DNA from: Pseudaquidulcibacter saccharophilus
Lineage (GTDB): Bacteria > Pseudomonadota > Alphaproteobacteria > Caulobacterales > Aquidulcibacteraceae
Length of the DNA stretch: 64,000 nt
Direction: 5' to 3'
Assembly (NCBI RefSeq): GCF_019455445.1
Contig: NZ_JAHWUS010000001.1
Location: forward strand, 620,001-684,000
Shown: positions 25,867-37,284 of the stretch, piece by piece
Layout of the letters: every line of letters starts with the position of its first letter
Numbering within the stretch: the stretch's first letter is position 1
Translations under genes and position numbers: made by a program
The notes under the pieces: model-generated
What the model was told of the DNA's origin: nothing
Seen by the model: only the letters and a program-made list of their open reading frames with translations
The model's database searches: none

Positions 25867-26586
25867 ATGACAAACCGCCCGTCGCAACGACAAAATAACG
25901 AAACCCGTAAAATCGAACTTATCCCCAATTTTTCACCTTATGCCGAAGGTTCGTGCTTGGCAAAATTTGGCAATACCCATGTTCTTGTCACCGCAACGGT
26001 CGAAGAAAAGATTCCAAATTGGTTAAAGGGGCAAAAAAAGGGTTGGATTACCGCCGAATATGGCATGTTGCCACGCGCCACCCATACGCGCGGTCGTCGT
26101 GAAGCGGCATCGGGCAAACAATCGGGGCGCACCCAAGAAATTCAGCGACTTATTGGCCGCGGTCTTAGAAGTGTGGTTGATTTGGAAAAATTGGGCGAAC
26201 GCCAAATCTTGCTTGATTGCGATGTGATTCAGGCCGATGGCGGCACACGCACTGCAAGTTTGACTGGTGCATATGTGGCATTACAGGGCGCGGTTAAATA
26301 TTTGCTTGAAGAAGGTCTTTTAACCGAAAACCCAATCAAGGCAGCGGTCGCGGCGATTTCTTGCGGCATTTATGAAGGTCAACCCGTGCTAGATTTGGAT
26401 TATGCCGAAGATTCGAACGCCGAAGCCGATGCAAACTTTATTATCGCCGAAGGTTTGGGCTTGATTGAGGTGCAGGCAACCGGCGAAGAACGCCCATTTA
26501 CCGAGGCCGAATTCCAAGAGCTATTAAACCTTGCAAAACAAGGTTGCGGCGAATTGTTTGAATTGCAACGCGCGGCATTGGGATAG
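25867..26586 (+). CDS. rph: Ribonuclease PH
   Basis: A 239-residue phosphorolytic exoribonuclease that trims tRNA 3' ends. The start at 25867 gives the family opening [18 protein letters not shown] and normal length; upstream in-frame ATG (25825) and TTG (25816) codons would add a non-conserved extension. Signature segments are [42 protein letters not shown]...[12 protein letters not shown] and [18 protein letters not shown]. It is divergent from the TetR-type gene. Confidence 0.95.
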   Translation: MTNRPSQRQNNETRKIELIPNFSPYAEGSCLAKFGNTHVLVTATVEEKIPNWLKGQKKGWITAEYGMLPRATHTRGRREAASGKQSGRTQEIQRLIGRGLRSVVDLEKLGERQILLDCDVIQADGGTRTASLTGAYVALQGAVKYLLEEGLLTENPIKAAVAAISCGIYEGQPVLDLDYAEDSNAEADANFIIAEGLGLIEVQATGEERPFTEAEFQELLNLAKQGCGELFELQRAALG

Positions 26587-26959
26587 ATTTTACTTGTTGA
26601 GATGTCTGCCGGAAAACCCAAAGGAAAATTCCGGCATGACAGCACTTAACTCCTTCCCTCAAGGAAAGCAGTTAAGAAATACTATCCACCACCACTTCAT
26701 TTACCCTTATAATATGGACATATCCGCCAAATCAAAAACTGATGCTTGGTTGAAAATGTCAACAAATGTCAGCTTTTTTGGCGAATTGCGGAAAAACGCC
26801 ATTAAAAATCGCGTAATTAATTGATTTATAATGGTTTTATTTGCAAAAATTGCTGTTACAAACTGTCAAAAACGTTACAAAATAGGGGAAAAATTGTTAC
26901 ATTTCTGAATTTTGGGGTGAATTTAGTGGTTAAATTCCGGCATGATAAGGTTTGTAATT
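26587..26959. other. 373-base intergenic region with two strong hairpins
   Basis: TGCCGGAA (26607-26614) pairs with TTCCGGCA (26629-26636), and CTTAACT (26645-26651) with AGTTAAG (26670-26676) enclosing TTCC/GGAA. They follow rph directly and could be processing or termination structures. The word ATTCCGGCATGA recurs at about 26934-26945. The rest is AT-rich with no believable gene. It lies between the convergent ends of rph and mtaB. Confidence 0.4.
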
Positions 26960-28270
26960 CTAAACCATTTCTCCAAGCAAAAATTCACCATCAACACCGA
27001 TAATGCGGGCATTTATTATGTCGCCCGCCGCGTCATGTGGGATTTTTACACGGGTGAAATTATCCAACCTGCCGTGGTTGTTGTTTTCAAGCAAAACCTG
27101 CTGCACTGTGCCAATTTCGGCATTTAGTAGCTTTTGTAATGCCACCGCCGCATGGTCACGCAAAATCTTTGCGCGCTCTTTAATAAGCCCGCGTGGATGT
27201 TGCGGCATCTTTGCCGCCGGCGTCATTGGGCGCGGGGAATAGGGGAATACATGAACAAAGCTAAGGCCGGCTTCATCAATTAATGACAGGCTGTCGGCAA
27301 AATGGCTTTCATCTTCGGTCGGGAAGCCCGCAATAATATCTGCGCCAAAGGCAATTTCGGGGCGCACGGCTTTAAGGCGGGTGGTGATTTCAATTGCCTG
27401 TTCACGGCTATGGCGGCGCTTCATCCGTTTAAGGATAAGGTTATTCCCATGCTGCAAAGACAAATGCAAATGTGGCATTAAACGTGGGTTTTCGGCAAAA
27501 TGCCGGAAAAGTGTATCGTCAATTTCCACCGCATCAATTGATGATAATCTAAGGCGCGGTAAATCTGGGCAAAGCCTGAAAATTCTATCAACCAAATTGC
27601 CAAGGTTTGGCGCGCCCGGCAAATCCGCACCCCATGCGGTTAAGTCAACGCCAGAAAGGACAACTTCTTTGATGCCTTTATCAACCAAGCGATTGATAAC
27701 ACGAACAATTTCCGTCGCGGGAACCGAGCGGGAATTACCACGCCCAAAAGGAATAACGCAAAATGTGCAACGGTGATCACAACCGTTTTGAACCTGAATA
27801 TATGCCCTTGTGCGGCCCTCGATACCGTCAATCAAATGCCCTGCGGTCTCTTTGATTGACATTATGTCATCGACCACGATTTTTGCATCATCATGAAAAA
27901 GATTGAGATAGGTTTTTTCATCCGCCTTTTGGGAGTTGCCGATAACTTTGGTAACCTCTTCCATATCGGCAAAACTTGCGGGGTCAATTTGTGCGGCACA
28001 GCCAGAAACAAGAATTTGCGCACCTGGGTTTTCGCGTTTTGCCTTGCGGATTGCTTGTTTTGCTTGGCGCACTGCCTCGGCGGTAACGGCGCAAGTATTA
28101 ACAAGGATAACGGGTTGATTAAGACCGCGTGCGGCTTTTTTCATCGCCTCGGTTTCATATAAATTAAGACGGCAGCCCAAAGTAATCGCCTTGATATTTC
28201 CTTCGGAGGCGATATTAATTTCAAAATCTTCTTTATTTTCTTGCTTGTTGTTTTTTGGGCTATCTGTCAT
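26960..28270 (-). CDS. mtaB: tRNA t6A37 methylthiotransferase MtaB
   Basis: A 436-residue radical SAM methylthiotransferase. The N-terminal domain has cluster cysteines in LGCRLN, VNTCAVT and SGCAAQ, and the radical SAM motif is CDHRCTFCVIPFGRG. The segments LSGVDLTAWG and IIAGFPTEDE and a C-terminal TRAM-like part complete the enzyme. LGCRLN instead of the LGCPKN of RimO, and absence of the MiaB pattern, point to MtaB, which makes ms2t6A in tRNAs reading ANN codons. Confidence 0.9.
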   Translation of the reverse strand: MTDSPKNNKQENKEDFEINIASEGNIKAITLGCRLNLYETEAMKKAARGLNQPVILVNTCAVTAEAVRQAKQAIRKAKRENPGAQILVSGCAAQIDPASFADMEEVTKVIGNSQKADEKTYLNLFHDDAKIVVDDIMSIKETAGHLIDGIEGRTRAYIQVQNGCDHRCTFCVIPFGRGNSRSVPATEIVRVINRLVDKGIKEVVLSGVDLTAWGADLPGAPNLGNLVDRIFRLCPDLPRLRLSSIDAVEIDDTLFRHFAENPRLMPHLHLSLQHGNNLILKRMKRRHSREQAIEITTRLKAVRPEIAFGADIIAGFPTEDESHFADSLSLIDEAGLSFVHVFPYSPRPMTPAAKMPQHPRGLIKERAKILRDHAAVALQKLLNAEIGTVQQVLLENNNHGRLDNFTRVKIPHDAAGDIINARIIGVDGEFLLGEMV

Positions 28271-28327
28271 TAAAATATTGTCAAATCTAATTTATGCCCC
28301 ATATATAGACAAAAAGGGATTATTACA

Positions 28328-28546
28328 ATGTTAGAGATGTTTCAGCGTTTGGCACATGGCGGTGGCGGTTTTTGGCTTTTTGTACATTTTGTTTTGGCGG
28401 TTTGGGCGGTTTATTCAATTTTTCAAAACCAAACTAGTGGCGGTCTTGCCAAGGCACTATGGGCATGTTTGGTATTCTTCTTCCCTGGCGGCGGCTTGAT
28501 TTTATGGTTCTTCTTTGGGCCAAAAGCACCGAAGAAATTGGGATAG
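28328..28546 (+). CDS. Small membrane protein with PLDc_N-type domain
   Basis: A 72-residue protein with two hydrophobic segments: HVVLAV-like FVHFVLAVWAVYSIFQ and ALWACLVFFFPGGGLILWFFFGPK. The order helix, short loop, helix ending in FPxxGxxLWFFFGPK is the phospholipase D-nuclease N-terminal (PLDc_N) pattern, found alone in many small membrane proteins. No catalytic site is present. It is divergent from mtaB by 57 bases. Confidence 0.7.
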   Translation: MLEMFQRLAHGGGGFWLFVHFVLAVWAVYSIFQNQTSGGLAKALWACLVFFFPGGGLILWFFFGPKAPKKLG

Positions 28547-28609
28547 AAACCAAAAGATAAAATTTATTTGGGGGATGTTTATCCCCCATATTTATTTGCG
28601 GAATATAAT

Positions 28610-29470
28610 TTAAAACTTCGCCGAAAATTCTTTTATTGCCGCAATTGCTTCTGGTTCATCCAAAATTGGGGCGTGACCAACATTGGGGACATCGCGCACA
28701 ATTAAATCTGCCTTTACTTCGTGCATTTTGGCAACAATGTCGGGGGTGTTAAGGTCACTTATCGCGCCGCGTATCAACATGGTTGGGATGGCAATGTTCG
28801 CCTTGAATTGTGGCCAAATATCAGGAAGTGGTGCATCGGGGTCGGCACTTGCGACGCTTTCACGGATTTGCGGATCATAATCAAGAATAAAGCCATCATC
28901 GGTTTTGCGGCAGGTGCGCCCCGCAAATTCAAGCCAGAATTTATCGTCATCACCACGGCTTGGGAATGCATCAAGGTTTATTGCCTTTACCGCCGCCGCC
29001 GCATCATCAAGGGTTTTGAATAATGAAACGCTACCAACATAAGAGCGGATGCGTTTAATGCCGCCCAATGCCACCTCTGGTCCGACATCGTTTAAAATTA
29101 TGCCTTTGAACAAATCGGGACGGAAGGAGGCAAGAAGCATTGAAATCAAACCGCCCATTGAGGTGCCAATAAAAATGGCTGGTGGGATTTTTAATTCATC
29201 GAAAATCGCAATGACATCCATCGCATAGGTTACGGGGTTATAATTGGCGACAATCTTATCATAATCAGATTTACCGCGACCACGCACATCAATTGCAAAA
29301 ATCTCATGCCCTAAACCCAAAAGAGTATCAAAAATTGGTGCAAAGTCTTTATGATTACGGGTTAAACCATGGATAAGAAACACCGGTGGCTTTGCACTTG
29401 GTGTTTGTGGTTTTAGATTAAGAACAAATGTTTTTACGCCATCTTTGCCAGCAATGTAAAATTCTTGCAT
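28610..29470 (-). CDS. Alpha/beta hydrolase
   Basis: A 286-residue hydrolase. The oxyanion-hole segment FLIHGLTRNHKDF, the nucleophile elbow GTSMGG with the catalytic Ser, an acid around ISDLNTPD and the catalytic His in NVGHAPILDEP are in the right order. Likely an esterase or a C-C hydrolase; substrate unknown. GGGGG just before the ATG supports the start. It is divergent from the thiC riboswitch region. Confidence 0.88.
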   Translation of the reverse strand: MQEFYIAGKDGVKTFVLNLKPQTPSAKPPVFLIHGLTRNHKDFAPIFDTLLGLGHEIFAIDVRGRGKSDYDKIVANYNPVTYAMDVIAIFDELKIPPAIFIGTSMGGLISMLLASFRPDLFKGIILNDVGPEVALGGIKRIRSYVGSVSLFKTLDDAAAAVKAINLDAFPSRGDDDKFWLEFAGRTCRKTDDGFILDYDPQIRESVASADPDAPLPDIWPQFKANIAIPTMLIRGAISDLNTPDIVAKMHEVKADLIVRDVPNVGHAPILDEPEAIAAIKEFSAKF

Positions 29471-29581
29471 TTTTCCCCCGTAAATATGCTTACAAGTTTC
29501 ATTGATTTGGCGCGTTTTTATTTAACAACATAATTGCTGGACTACAAAGCGAAAATAACATATGAAACCAAAATCAATAAA

Positions 29582-31551
<1,970 letters not shown>

Positions 31552-31559
31552 GGTTTTGC

Positions 31560-31964
31560 ATGAAGAAATTATTTATCGCCCTTTTGATACTTTGCCTGCC
31601 GCAGATTGCGGCGGCAGAGCAACCCCAAGAAGATCATAATTCCGCGGATATTTTTTATGGAACGATAGAAAATAAGGGCGATAAATTAATTTTGAAACGG
31701 TGCGATATCGGTTCGCACGAATATGTTTTGCTAAATTCACCAACAACTAAAACCCCAATGTTGGATAATCTTAAAAAGATTAAATTCAAAAGCCCAACTT
31801 CTATAATGATTGTTGGGCATTATACCGAAATTGCGGCGGGTAATGGTATGACTGAACCAATGGTCTCAGCGCTTGAAATCATTGATTATGATGAAATTCA
31901 AGAGGGAAGTTCGTGCCATCTTTTGGATGCCTTTCCTGAGCCTGCCATAAATAAACCGCACTGA
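31560..31964 (+). CDS. Exported protein of unknown function
   Basis: A 134-residue protein with signal peptide MKKLFIALLILCLPQIAAAEQ. The mature part has two cysteines (KRCDIG and SSCHLL) that may form a disulfide, and a beta-rich composition. It starts 8 bases after thiC and so lies under the TPP riboswitch transcript, though a thiamine-related role is not shown. Family not recognised. Confidence 0.65.
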   Translation: MKKLFIALLILCLPQIAAAEQPQEDHNSADIFYGTIENKGDKLILKRCDIGSHEYVLLNSPTTKTPMLDNLKKIKFKSPTSIMIVGHYTEIAAGNGMTEPMVSALEIIDYDEIQEGSSCHLLDAFPEPAINKPH

Positions 31965-32023
31965 TTTTTTATTTTTGATTCCCTAAGAAAACAACAAACA
32001 ATATAAATTTTCAGGGGAGCAAA

Positions 32024-32482
32024 ATGGCAAAATACGAATTATCAATAAATCGCATAATAAATGCCACACCAGAAAAGATTTGGCAGGCGTGGACAAAGGC
32101 CGAAATTCTCGAATTATGGTTTTGCCCCAAGCCATGGCATGTAAAAGTTCATGAGCTTGATGTTCGGGTTGGCGGCGCATCAAGAATGACGATGTATGGG
32201 CCAAATGCCGAAGAGTTTCCAAACGATGGTGTTTATTTAGCGGTTGAACCAAATAAACGTCTTGTTTTTACCGATGCCTTTACCAAAGACTGGATGCCAT
32301 CAGCACGGGCGTTTTTTGTTGGCGAAATTTTACTTGAAGATTTGGGTAATGGAACCACAAAATATATTGCAACCGCACGCCATTGGACTGAAGAAGCAAT
32401 GAAAGAGCATGAACAAATGGGCTTTCACGAAGGTTGGAATATTTGCGCCACCCAAATGGAAGAAATTATACAAGATTTATAA
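32024..32482 (+). CDS. SRPBCC (AHSA1-like) family protein
   Basis: A 152-residue START-like fold protein: ELSINRIINATPEKIWQAWTKAEILELWF, then the beta core with GGASRMTMYGPNGEE-like and VVEPNKRLVFTDAF patterns, and the C-terminal helix MKEHEQMGFHEGWN. Members of the AHSA1 group bind hydrophobic ligands or activate partners. No specific ligand can be read. A GGGGAGC ribosome site precedes the ATG. Confidence 0.85.
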   Translation: MAKYELSINRIINATPEKIWQAWTKAEILELWFCPKPWHVKVHELDVRVGGASRMTMYGPNAEEFPNDGVYLAVEPNKRLVFTDAFTKDWMPSARAFFVGEILLEDLGNGTTKYIATARHWTEEAMKEHEQMGFHEGWNICATQMEEIIQDL

Positions 32483-32488
32483 CAAAAA

Positions 32489-32515
32489 CCCCGCCTTTTG
32501 GGCGGGGGCTTTATT
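32489..32515. terminator. Bidirectional terminator
   Basis: CCCCGCC-TTTTG-GGCGGGG with A-run before and T-run after, between the convergent SRPBCC and chemoreceptor genes. Confidence 0.85.
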
Positions 32516-33907
32516 TTATTTTCTTTCAACTTCGGCAATAAGCTCATCAAGTTTTTGAACTACGACTTTGGATGCCTCATCCATTTTAAAGAATGATTCG
32601 AGTGCACCATGGCGGTCGCCATTGTTAAACAATCTGGCGGCTTCTTTACCATACTCATGCACTAATTTGTGCGGTGCCTCGATGGCATAAAAAGCGTTGC
32701 TAAGGTCGGCGCGTTCAACTTTCATATTATTCCACCACTTACCAAGGCGGCATGAGTTATGGTCGGTTAATTCGCTTTCGTTCAATGATGACATTCCAGA
32801 AATCAAACCTGCAAGGCGTTTCTTCCATAATAAGTGATCTGATTTTGCGCGGTAAAGCACGTAATTATCAACATTCGCTTGTTCAAGGATTGCAAATTGT
32901 TGGTTTACGCTGTTTTCAGATTCTGCAACCACACCAACGGCTTCATTGATTAAATCCATTGCGCCACTTGCCGAATTTGCGGCGCGGCTTGCGCTTTGGG
33001 TTAATTCATCAACCGCCATTTTTTGTTCACCAAGGACATGGGCAACATTGGCAACACCATGTGCGCCTTGGGCAACTTCGCTTGATGCCTCGGAAACACT
33101 ATTGGCTGCCATGTGTGCGGCTGATGTTGCCTCCGATGCTGCGCTTTTGGCGGTGTTAATTGCATCGATAATGGAGTTTAAAGCTTCTTCAAGGCGACCA
33201 ATACGAACACGAATTGTTTCGGTTGATTTGGCGGTTTGCGATGATAATTGTTTTACTTCCTGTGCAACCACGGCAAAACCACGACCTGCCTCACCGGCGC
33301 GTGCCGCTTCAATTGTGGCGTTAAGAGCCAATAGGTTGGTTTGTGATGCGATATTTTCAATTTCTTGGGCCATGCCACGAATATCGCCAGTGGCTTCGGA
33401 AAGGTTTTTTAAATCCGTATCAACAAGGTTAAGTGCTTCATTAACGCTTTCGCTGGATTTTGCTGCACCAACAACCTCTTGTGCGCCTTGTGATGATTTT
33501 GCGGCGGCAGCCTCTAATGAAACATCGGTATCCTTGGCAAGGTTTGCAATTTGTGAAATCGAGGCGGTCAATTCCTCAATGGCCGATGCCATTGCCGAAA
33601 TTTCGCTTTCACTAGTTTTCATTTCCGCATAAGAGCGGGCGATTGATGCCTGAATATTGCTGGCGTTAAGCGATGAATTAACCGCAAATGCAAGTGCGTT
33701 ACGGTCACTTTCTTTTATTTTTGCCTGCGCAAGGTTTATTATTGGCGAAAATTCACTTTTTGGAATCTCGCAATTAATTGATTCTCGATTTAATACAGAA
33801 CCCAATATTGCAAGATTATCTTTAAAAAACGTTTGATTTTCAGTTACTTCATTATTTACGGAACTTGCGAATACAGAATCATTATTTGCTTTTAAAGTAT
33901 TAAACAC
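32516..33907 (-). CDS. Soluble chemoreceptor with CZB zinc-binding domain (copy 1)
   Basis: A 463-residue methyl-accepting chemotaxis protein with no membrane segment. The signalling hairpin tip is clear ([25 protein letters not shown] in parts). The C-terminal CZB domain keeps its zinc ligands: His in SDHLLW, His and Cys in [11 protein letters not shown], and His in [11 protein letters not shown] receptors sense zinc state or hypochlorous oxidation in other bacteria. The start is GTG with AGAGG upstream. It lies directly downstream of a paralogue with which it shares a nearly identical core of 118 residues and a second block of 48 residues, while the N- and C-terminal parts have diverged. 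Confidence 0.92.
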   Translation of the reverse strand: MFNTLKANNDSVFASSVNNEVTENQTFFKDNLAILGSVLNRESINCEIPKSEFSPIINLAQAKIKESDRNALAFAVNSSLNASNIQASIARSYAEMKTSESEISAMASAIEELTASISQIANLAKDTDVSLEAAAAKSSQGAQEVVGAAKSSESVNEALNLVDTDLKNLSEATGDIRGMAQEIENIASQTNLLALNATIEAARAGEAGRGFAVVAQEVKQLSSQTAKSTETIRVRIGRLEEALNSIIDAINTAKSAASEATSAAHMAANSVSEASSEVAQGAHGVANVAHVLGEQKMAVDELTQSASRAANSASGAMDLINEAVGVVAESENSVNQQFAILEQANVDNYVLYRAKSDHLLWKKRLAGLISGMSSLNESELTDHNSCRLGKWWNNMKVERADLSNAFYAIEAPHKLVHEYGKEAARLFNNGDRHGALESFFKMDEASKVVVQKLDELIAEVERK

Positions 33908-34042
33908 TTTTACAACCTCTTATTTACTTGTCTAAATAAGGTTATTGAGTAAACAAAAGGCTAAAAATGTAGCAAATGTGACAAAATTGCACAATTATTA
34001 GACAGTTCTAATATAATGCTATTTGTGCAATGGTATTAATTT

Positions 34043-34074
34043 AAAAAAAGCCCCATTTTGATGGGGCTTTTAAA
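34043..34074. terminator. Terminator between the two chemoreceptor genes
   Basis: AAAAAAGCCCCAT-TTTG-ATGGGGCTTTT is a strong stem with T-runs on both strands, just after the stop codon of chemoreceptor copy 2. It implies that the two receptors are separately transcribed. The 33908-34042 stretch before copy 1 is AT-rich and presumably holds its promoter. Confidence 0.85.
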
Positions 34075-34076
34075 AT

Positions 34077-35447
34077 TTATTTTCTTTCAGCTTCGGCTAT
34101 TAGGTCATCAAGTAGTTTGACAACTTGTTTTGATGCCTCATCCATTTTGAAATATGCATCCATTGCGCCTTTTGCATCACCCGCTTTATAAAGTCTTGCG
34201 GCTTCTTTGCCATTGTCGTGCACCAATTTATGTGGCGCATCGAGTGCATGGAAGGTTGAAGATAGGCTTGCGCTTTGGTTTTTCATTTCGCCCCACCATT
34301 TACCAAGGCGGCAAGAATGGTGATCGGTTAATTCACGTTCATCAAGGCTTGCCATGCCGGAAATCAAGCTGGCTAGCTTTTTCTTCCATAGAATGTGATC
34401 TGATTTTGCACGATAAAGAATGTAATTATCAACATGCGCCATTTCCAAAACATGAAGCTGTTGTTCAATTAATGTGTCTGAGTGGGTTGCGACTTCAACC
34501 GATTCGTTAAGGAGGTTCATTGCCTCGGTAGCAGAATTTGCGGCACGGCTTGCACTTTGAGTTAATTCATCAACTGCCATTTTCTGTTCACCAAGGACAT
34601 GGGCAACATTGGCAACACCGTGTGCGCCTTGGGCAACTTCGCTTGATGCTTCGGAAACACTATTAGCCGCCATTTGTGCTGCACTTGCCGCTTCGTTTGC
34701 TGCATGTTTCGCTGTGCTTATGGCATTAACAATTGAATGCAAGGCTTGTTCAAGGCGACCAATACGAACACGAATTGTTTCGGTTGATTTGGCGGTTTGC
34801 GAAGATAATTGTTTTACCTCTTGTGCAACCACGGCGAAACCACGACCTGCCTCACCGGCGCGTGCCGCCTCAATTGTGGCGTTAAGTGCCAATAGGTTGG
34901 TTTGTGATGCGATGTTTTCAATTTCTTGTGCCATGCCACGAATATCGCCGGTGGCTTCAGAGAGGTTTTTTAAATCCGTATCAACAAGGTTAAGTGCTTC
35001 ATTAACGCTTTCGCTGGATTTTGCGGCACCAACAACCTCTTGTGCGCCTTGTGATGATTTTGCGGCGGCAGCTTCTAATGAAACATCGGTATCTTTGGCA
35101 AGGGTCGCAATTTGTGAGATCGAGGCGGTCAATTCCTCAATGGCCGATGCCATTGCCGAAATTTCGCTTTCACTATTTTTAAGTTCAGAAAAAGAACGTG
35201 CGATTGATGCCTGAATATTGCTAGCACTAAGTGAGGTGTTTACTGTAAATGCAAGCGCGTTACGGTCACTTTCTTTAATTCTTGTTTGCGCAAGATGAAT
35301 TACCGGAGAGAATTCATTGGCTGGAATTTCACTATCTACATGCTCACGATTAAGGATGCTGCCCAAAATTTTTAAACTTGTTTGAAAGTCACTAGCTGAA
35401 TTTTGGGGATAAGTTTCCGTTGAATTTGAATTTAGTACATTAAGCAT
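34077..35447 (-). CDS. Soluble chemoreceptor with CZB zinc-binding domain (copy 2)
   Basis: A 456-residue cytosolic chemoreceptor, paralogue of the previous gene. The same tip and CZB motifs are present ([29 protein letters not shown]). The start ATG has a strong GGAGGAAG site. The N-terminal 70 residues and the CZB domain differ from copy 1, so the two receptors may respond to different inputs while sharing one signalling core. A pho-box-like sequence lies 92 bases upstream but in the opposite orientation. Confidence 0.92.
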   Translation of the reverse strand: MLNVLNSNSTETYPQNSASDFQTSLKILGSILNREHVDSEIPANEFSPVIHLAQTRIKESDRNALAFTVNTSLSASNIQASIARSFSELKNSESEISAMASAIEELTASISQIATLAKDTDVSLEAAAAKSSQGAQEVVGAAKSSESVNEALNLVDTDLKNLSEATGDIRGMAQEIENIASQTNLLALNATIEAARAGEAGRGFAVVAQEVKQLSSQTAKSTETIRVRIGRLEQALHSIVNAISTAKHAANEAASAAQMAANSVSEASSEVAQGAHGVANVAHVLGEQKMAVDELTQSASRAANSATEAMNLLNESVEVATHSDTLIEQQLHVLEMAHVDNYILYRAKSDHILWKKKLASLISGMASLDERELTDHHSCRLGKWWGEMKNQSASLSSTFHALDAPHKLVHDNGKEAARLYKAGDAKGAMDAYFKMDEASKQVVKLLDDLIAEAERK

Positions 35448-35538
35448 AAGCTTCCTCCGGCATAATTAGCTGATTCTAATGTATGCCGGTAAAGAAAGCC
35501 CTAATATTCTAATAATTATTGTATGCAATATATCACAA

Positions 35539-35556
35539 TTGTCATAAAACTGTCGT
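35539..35556 (+). promoter_or_regulatory. Pho-box-like sequence near chemoreceptor copy 2
   Basis: TTGTCAT-AAAA-CTGTCGT has the 7-4-7 direct-repeat layout of a PhoB site. It lies in the gap between the 5' end of the chemoreceptor gene and the 3' end of the CDF gene, but points away from the chemoreceptor, so it is either fortuitous or acts in a reversed setting. Confidence 0.35.
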
Positions 35557-35564
35557 AGATATTA

Positions 35565-36512
35565 TTAATGCAGGCCAAAATCTGGGTGCCCATGCGGTTC
35601 ACCGTCTTCATCAGGGTCCGCGTGAATGATGGTGTCAGTATCTGGATAGGCTTCGCGGATGCGTGCCTCGGCCTCAACAACGATTGGGTGTGCTTCTTGC
35701 AATGTTAGTTCAGGTGGAAGTTCAAGGTGCAATTGCACATGAAGCCATTTTCCCGAAACCCGTGTTCTTAGATCATGCATTCCGCGTACTTTATCAATCG
35801 AAAGAATGATTTCGCGGATTTTTTCACGCACTTCTTCGGGGGCTTCTTTATCTAGAAGGTGGTCGATTGCCTCGGCGGCAATGTGCCATGCGCCAATTAA
35901 AAGCCAAATTGTGATAAATAAGCCGGCGATGGCATCGGCAAAAAGAATCTTAAATTTGATTGCCAAGAAAATACCGATTAATGCCACTGCGTTCGATAAT
36001 AAATCGCTTAGGTAATGCGCCCTGTCGCCCTTGGTTGCAATTGAACCAGTTTGACGTAATGCCCACGTTTGAAAGCTTATAAGTGCGGTGGTGAGAACAA
36101 TCGAAATTGCCATAACCCAAATTGCACCACCTTCTGGGCGGATTTCAACAGGGCTAAAAAGCCTTCCAATTGAGCTTGTGCCAATCAGAATACAAGAAAT
36201 TGCAACTAGTCCCGCCTGAAACATTCCGGCAAGTGCTTCTGCCTTGCCATGTCCATAACGGTGATCTTCATCAGGCGGTGCTTGCGCATAGCGTACAGAG
36301 AATAAGGTTATTAATGATGCCACTAAGTCCAGGCCGGAATCCGCCAAAGATGCCAATACTGCATTAGAACCTGAATATCTTACAGAAATTGCCTTTATAA
36401 CTACTAGAATAAATGCAACACTTACCGAAGCTATTGAGCTAAGCATAAGGATTTTTTCACGCGAATTAGTGTTTGTTGGGGGGGAGGCCGCCATTTTTTT
36501 GTGATTCTCCAT
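35565..36512 (-). CDS. Cation diffusion facilitator (FieF-like) metal exporter
   Basis: About 315 residues with six membrane segments and a C-terminal cytoplasmic domain. The metal sites are visible: DSGLDLVASL in helix 2 (pattern DxxxD), DHRYGHGKAEALAGM after helix 3 and HYLSDLLSNAV in helix 5. The C-terminal domain ends in a His-rich tail, HADPDEDGEPHGHPDFGLH. It expels Zn, Fe or Mn using the proton gradient. ATG 36512 is used; the longer frame begins with TTG and lacks a ribosome site. It sits divergent from rpmH. Confidence 0.9.
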   Translation of the reverse strand: MENHKKMAASPPTNTNSREKILMLSSIASVSVAFILVVIKAISVRYSGSNAVLASLADSGLDLVASLITLFSVRYAQAPPDEDHRYGHGKAEALAGMFQAGLVAISCILIGTSSIGRLFSPVEIRPEGGAIWVMAISIVLTTALISFQTWALRQTGSIATKGDRAHYLSDLLSNAVALIGIFLAIKFKILFADAIAGLFITIWLLIGAWHIAAEAIDHLLDKEAPEEVREKIREIILSIDKVRGMHDLRTRVSGKWLHVQLHLELPPELTLQEAHPIVVEAEARIREAYPDTDTIIHADPDEDGEPHGHPDFGLH

Positions 36513-36646
36513 ATATTTTGTAAGAATGTTCAGCAAAAACACATCTACAAGATTGACTTTTTCAATCAAGACCAATAACAGCAGCCACTTGTTTTTTATT
36601 CGTAACTTTTACAGTTACTCAATTACCTCTGTTTGGAGAAACTACC

Positions 36647-36781
36647 GTGAAACGGACATATCAACCTTCTAAACTCGTTCGCAAACGCCGCCATGGTTTC
36701 CGTGCGCGCATGGCTACCCGTGGTGGTCAGGCTGTTTTGGCACGTCGCCGTGCAAAAGGACGCAAACGTTTAAGCGCCTAA
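36647..36781 (+). CDS. rpmH: Large ribosomal subunit protein bL34
   Basis: A 44-residue basic protein, [18 protein letters not shown] to [12 protein letters not shown], starting with GTG at 36647 preceded by TTGGAGA. It is the complete bL34 and the first gene of rpmH-rnpA-yidC-yihA. Confidence 0.97.
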   Translation: MKRTYQPSKLVRKRRHGFRARMATRGGQAVLARRRAKGRKRLSA

Positions 36782-36850
36782 TTTAGGCGTTTGAACGAAG
36801 GCATTTTTGCGGAACATGTACCACGAATATGCCTTTTTATGGGGAATGTA

Positions 36851-37252
36851 ATGGTCAAAGACGAAAGCCTGATTATTGCAGTCCTTAAAAAAAGAGCTGA
36901 ATTTCTTTATGTCGCCCAGGGAGAAAGAGCCGGTGGGCGATTTTTGTCGTTGCAGGCACGAAAGCCAAAGCCTCGATTGGGTGAAAACCATGCTGAAAGC
37001 GACAAAGAAAATAGTTTAATACGTTATGGTATTACCGCTTCAAAAAAGGTTGGTAATGCTGTAATGCGCAATCGTGCCAAACGGCGCCTGCGGGTATTGT
37101 TAAAAAACCATCTGCCACAAAAAGGGCATCGTGGTTTTGACTATGTGGCAATCGCACGGCCACAAACCACAAGCGCAGATTGGCAAGAACTTGAGCAAGA
37201 TTTGCTCAAGTTATTAAACAGACTTACAAAACCAAAGTCTGGCACTATATAG
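36851..37252 (+). CDS. rnpA: Ribonuclease P protein component
   Basis: About 133 residues with the RnpA signature GITASKKVGNAVMRNRAKRRLR, here read in two parts, and the N-terminal KKRAEFLYVAQGER. It helps the RNase P RNA cut tRNA 5' leaders. The frame is open back to a TTG at 36791; ATG 36851, with GGGGAA upstream, gives a family-like N-terminus, though ATG 36839 is possible. An insertion of about 20 residues (KPRLGENHAESDKENS) precedes the RNA-binding helix. Confidence 0.93.
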   Translation: MVKDESLIIAVLKKRAEFLYVAQGERAGGRFLSLQARKPKPRLGENHAESDKENSLIRYGITASKKVGNAVMRNRAKRRLRVLLKNHLPQKGHRGFDYVAIARPQTTSADWQELEQDLLKLLNRLTKPKSGTI

Positions 37253-37284
37253 AGTAATTGTGAAATAAAGCATTAGGGCTAAAT

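Noticed and set aside
26531-26824. 97-residue frame overlapping the end of rph and the following gap
   Set aside because: It begins inside rph, crosses strong hairpins and reads as unbiased AT-rich sequence.
28261-28290. CTGTCAT/TTGTCA words near the mtaB start as a pho box
   Set aside because: Spacing between the repeats is wrong (14 rather than 11 bases), and one overlaps the start codon.
32946-33632. 228-residue open frame on the opposite strand of chemoreceptor copy 1
   Set aside because: It mirrors the Ala- and Ser-rich coding sequence, recurs in the antisense of copy 2 and has no ribosome site.
34609-35214. 201-residue open frame antisense to chemoreceptor copy 2
   Set aside because: Same shadow effect of the receptor's codon pattern; no start signals.
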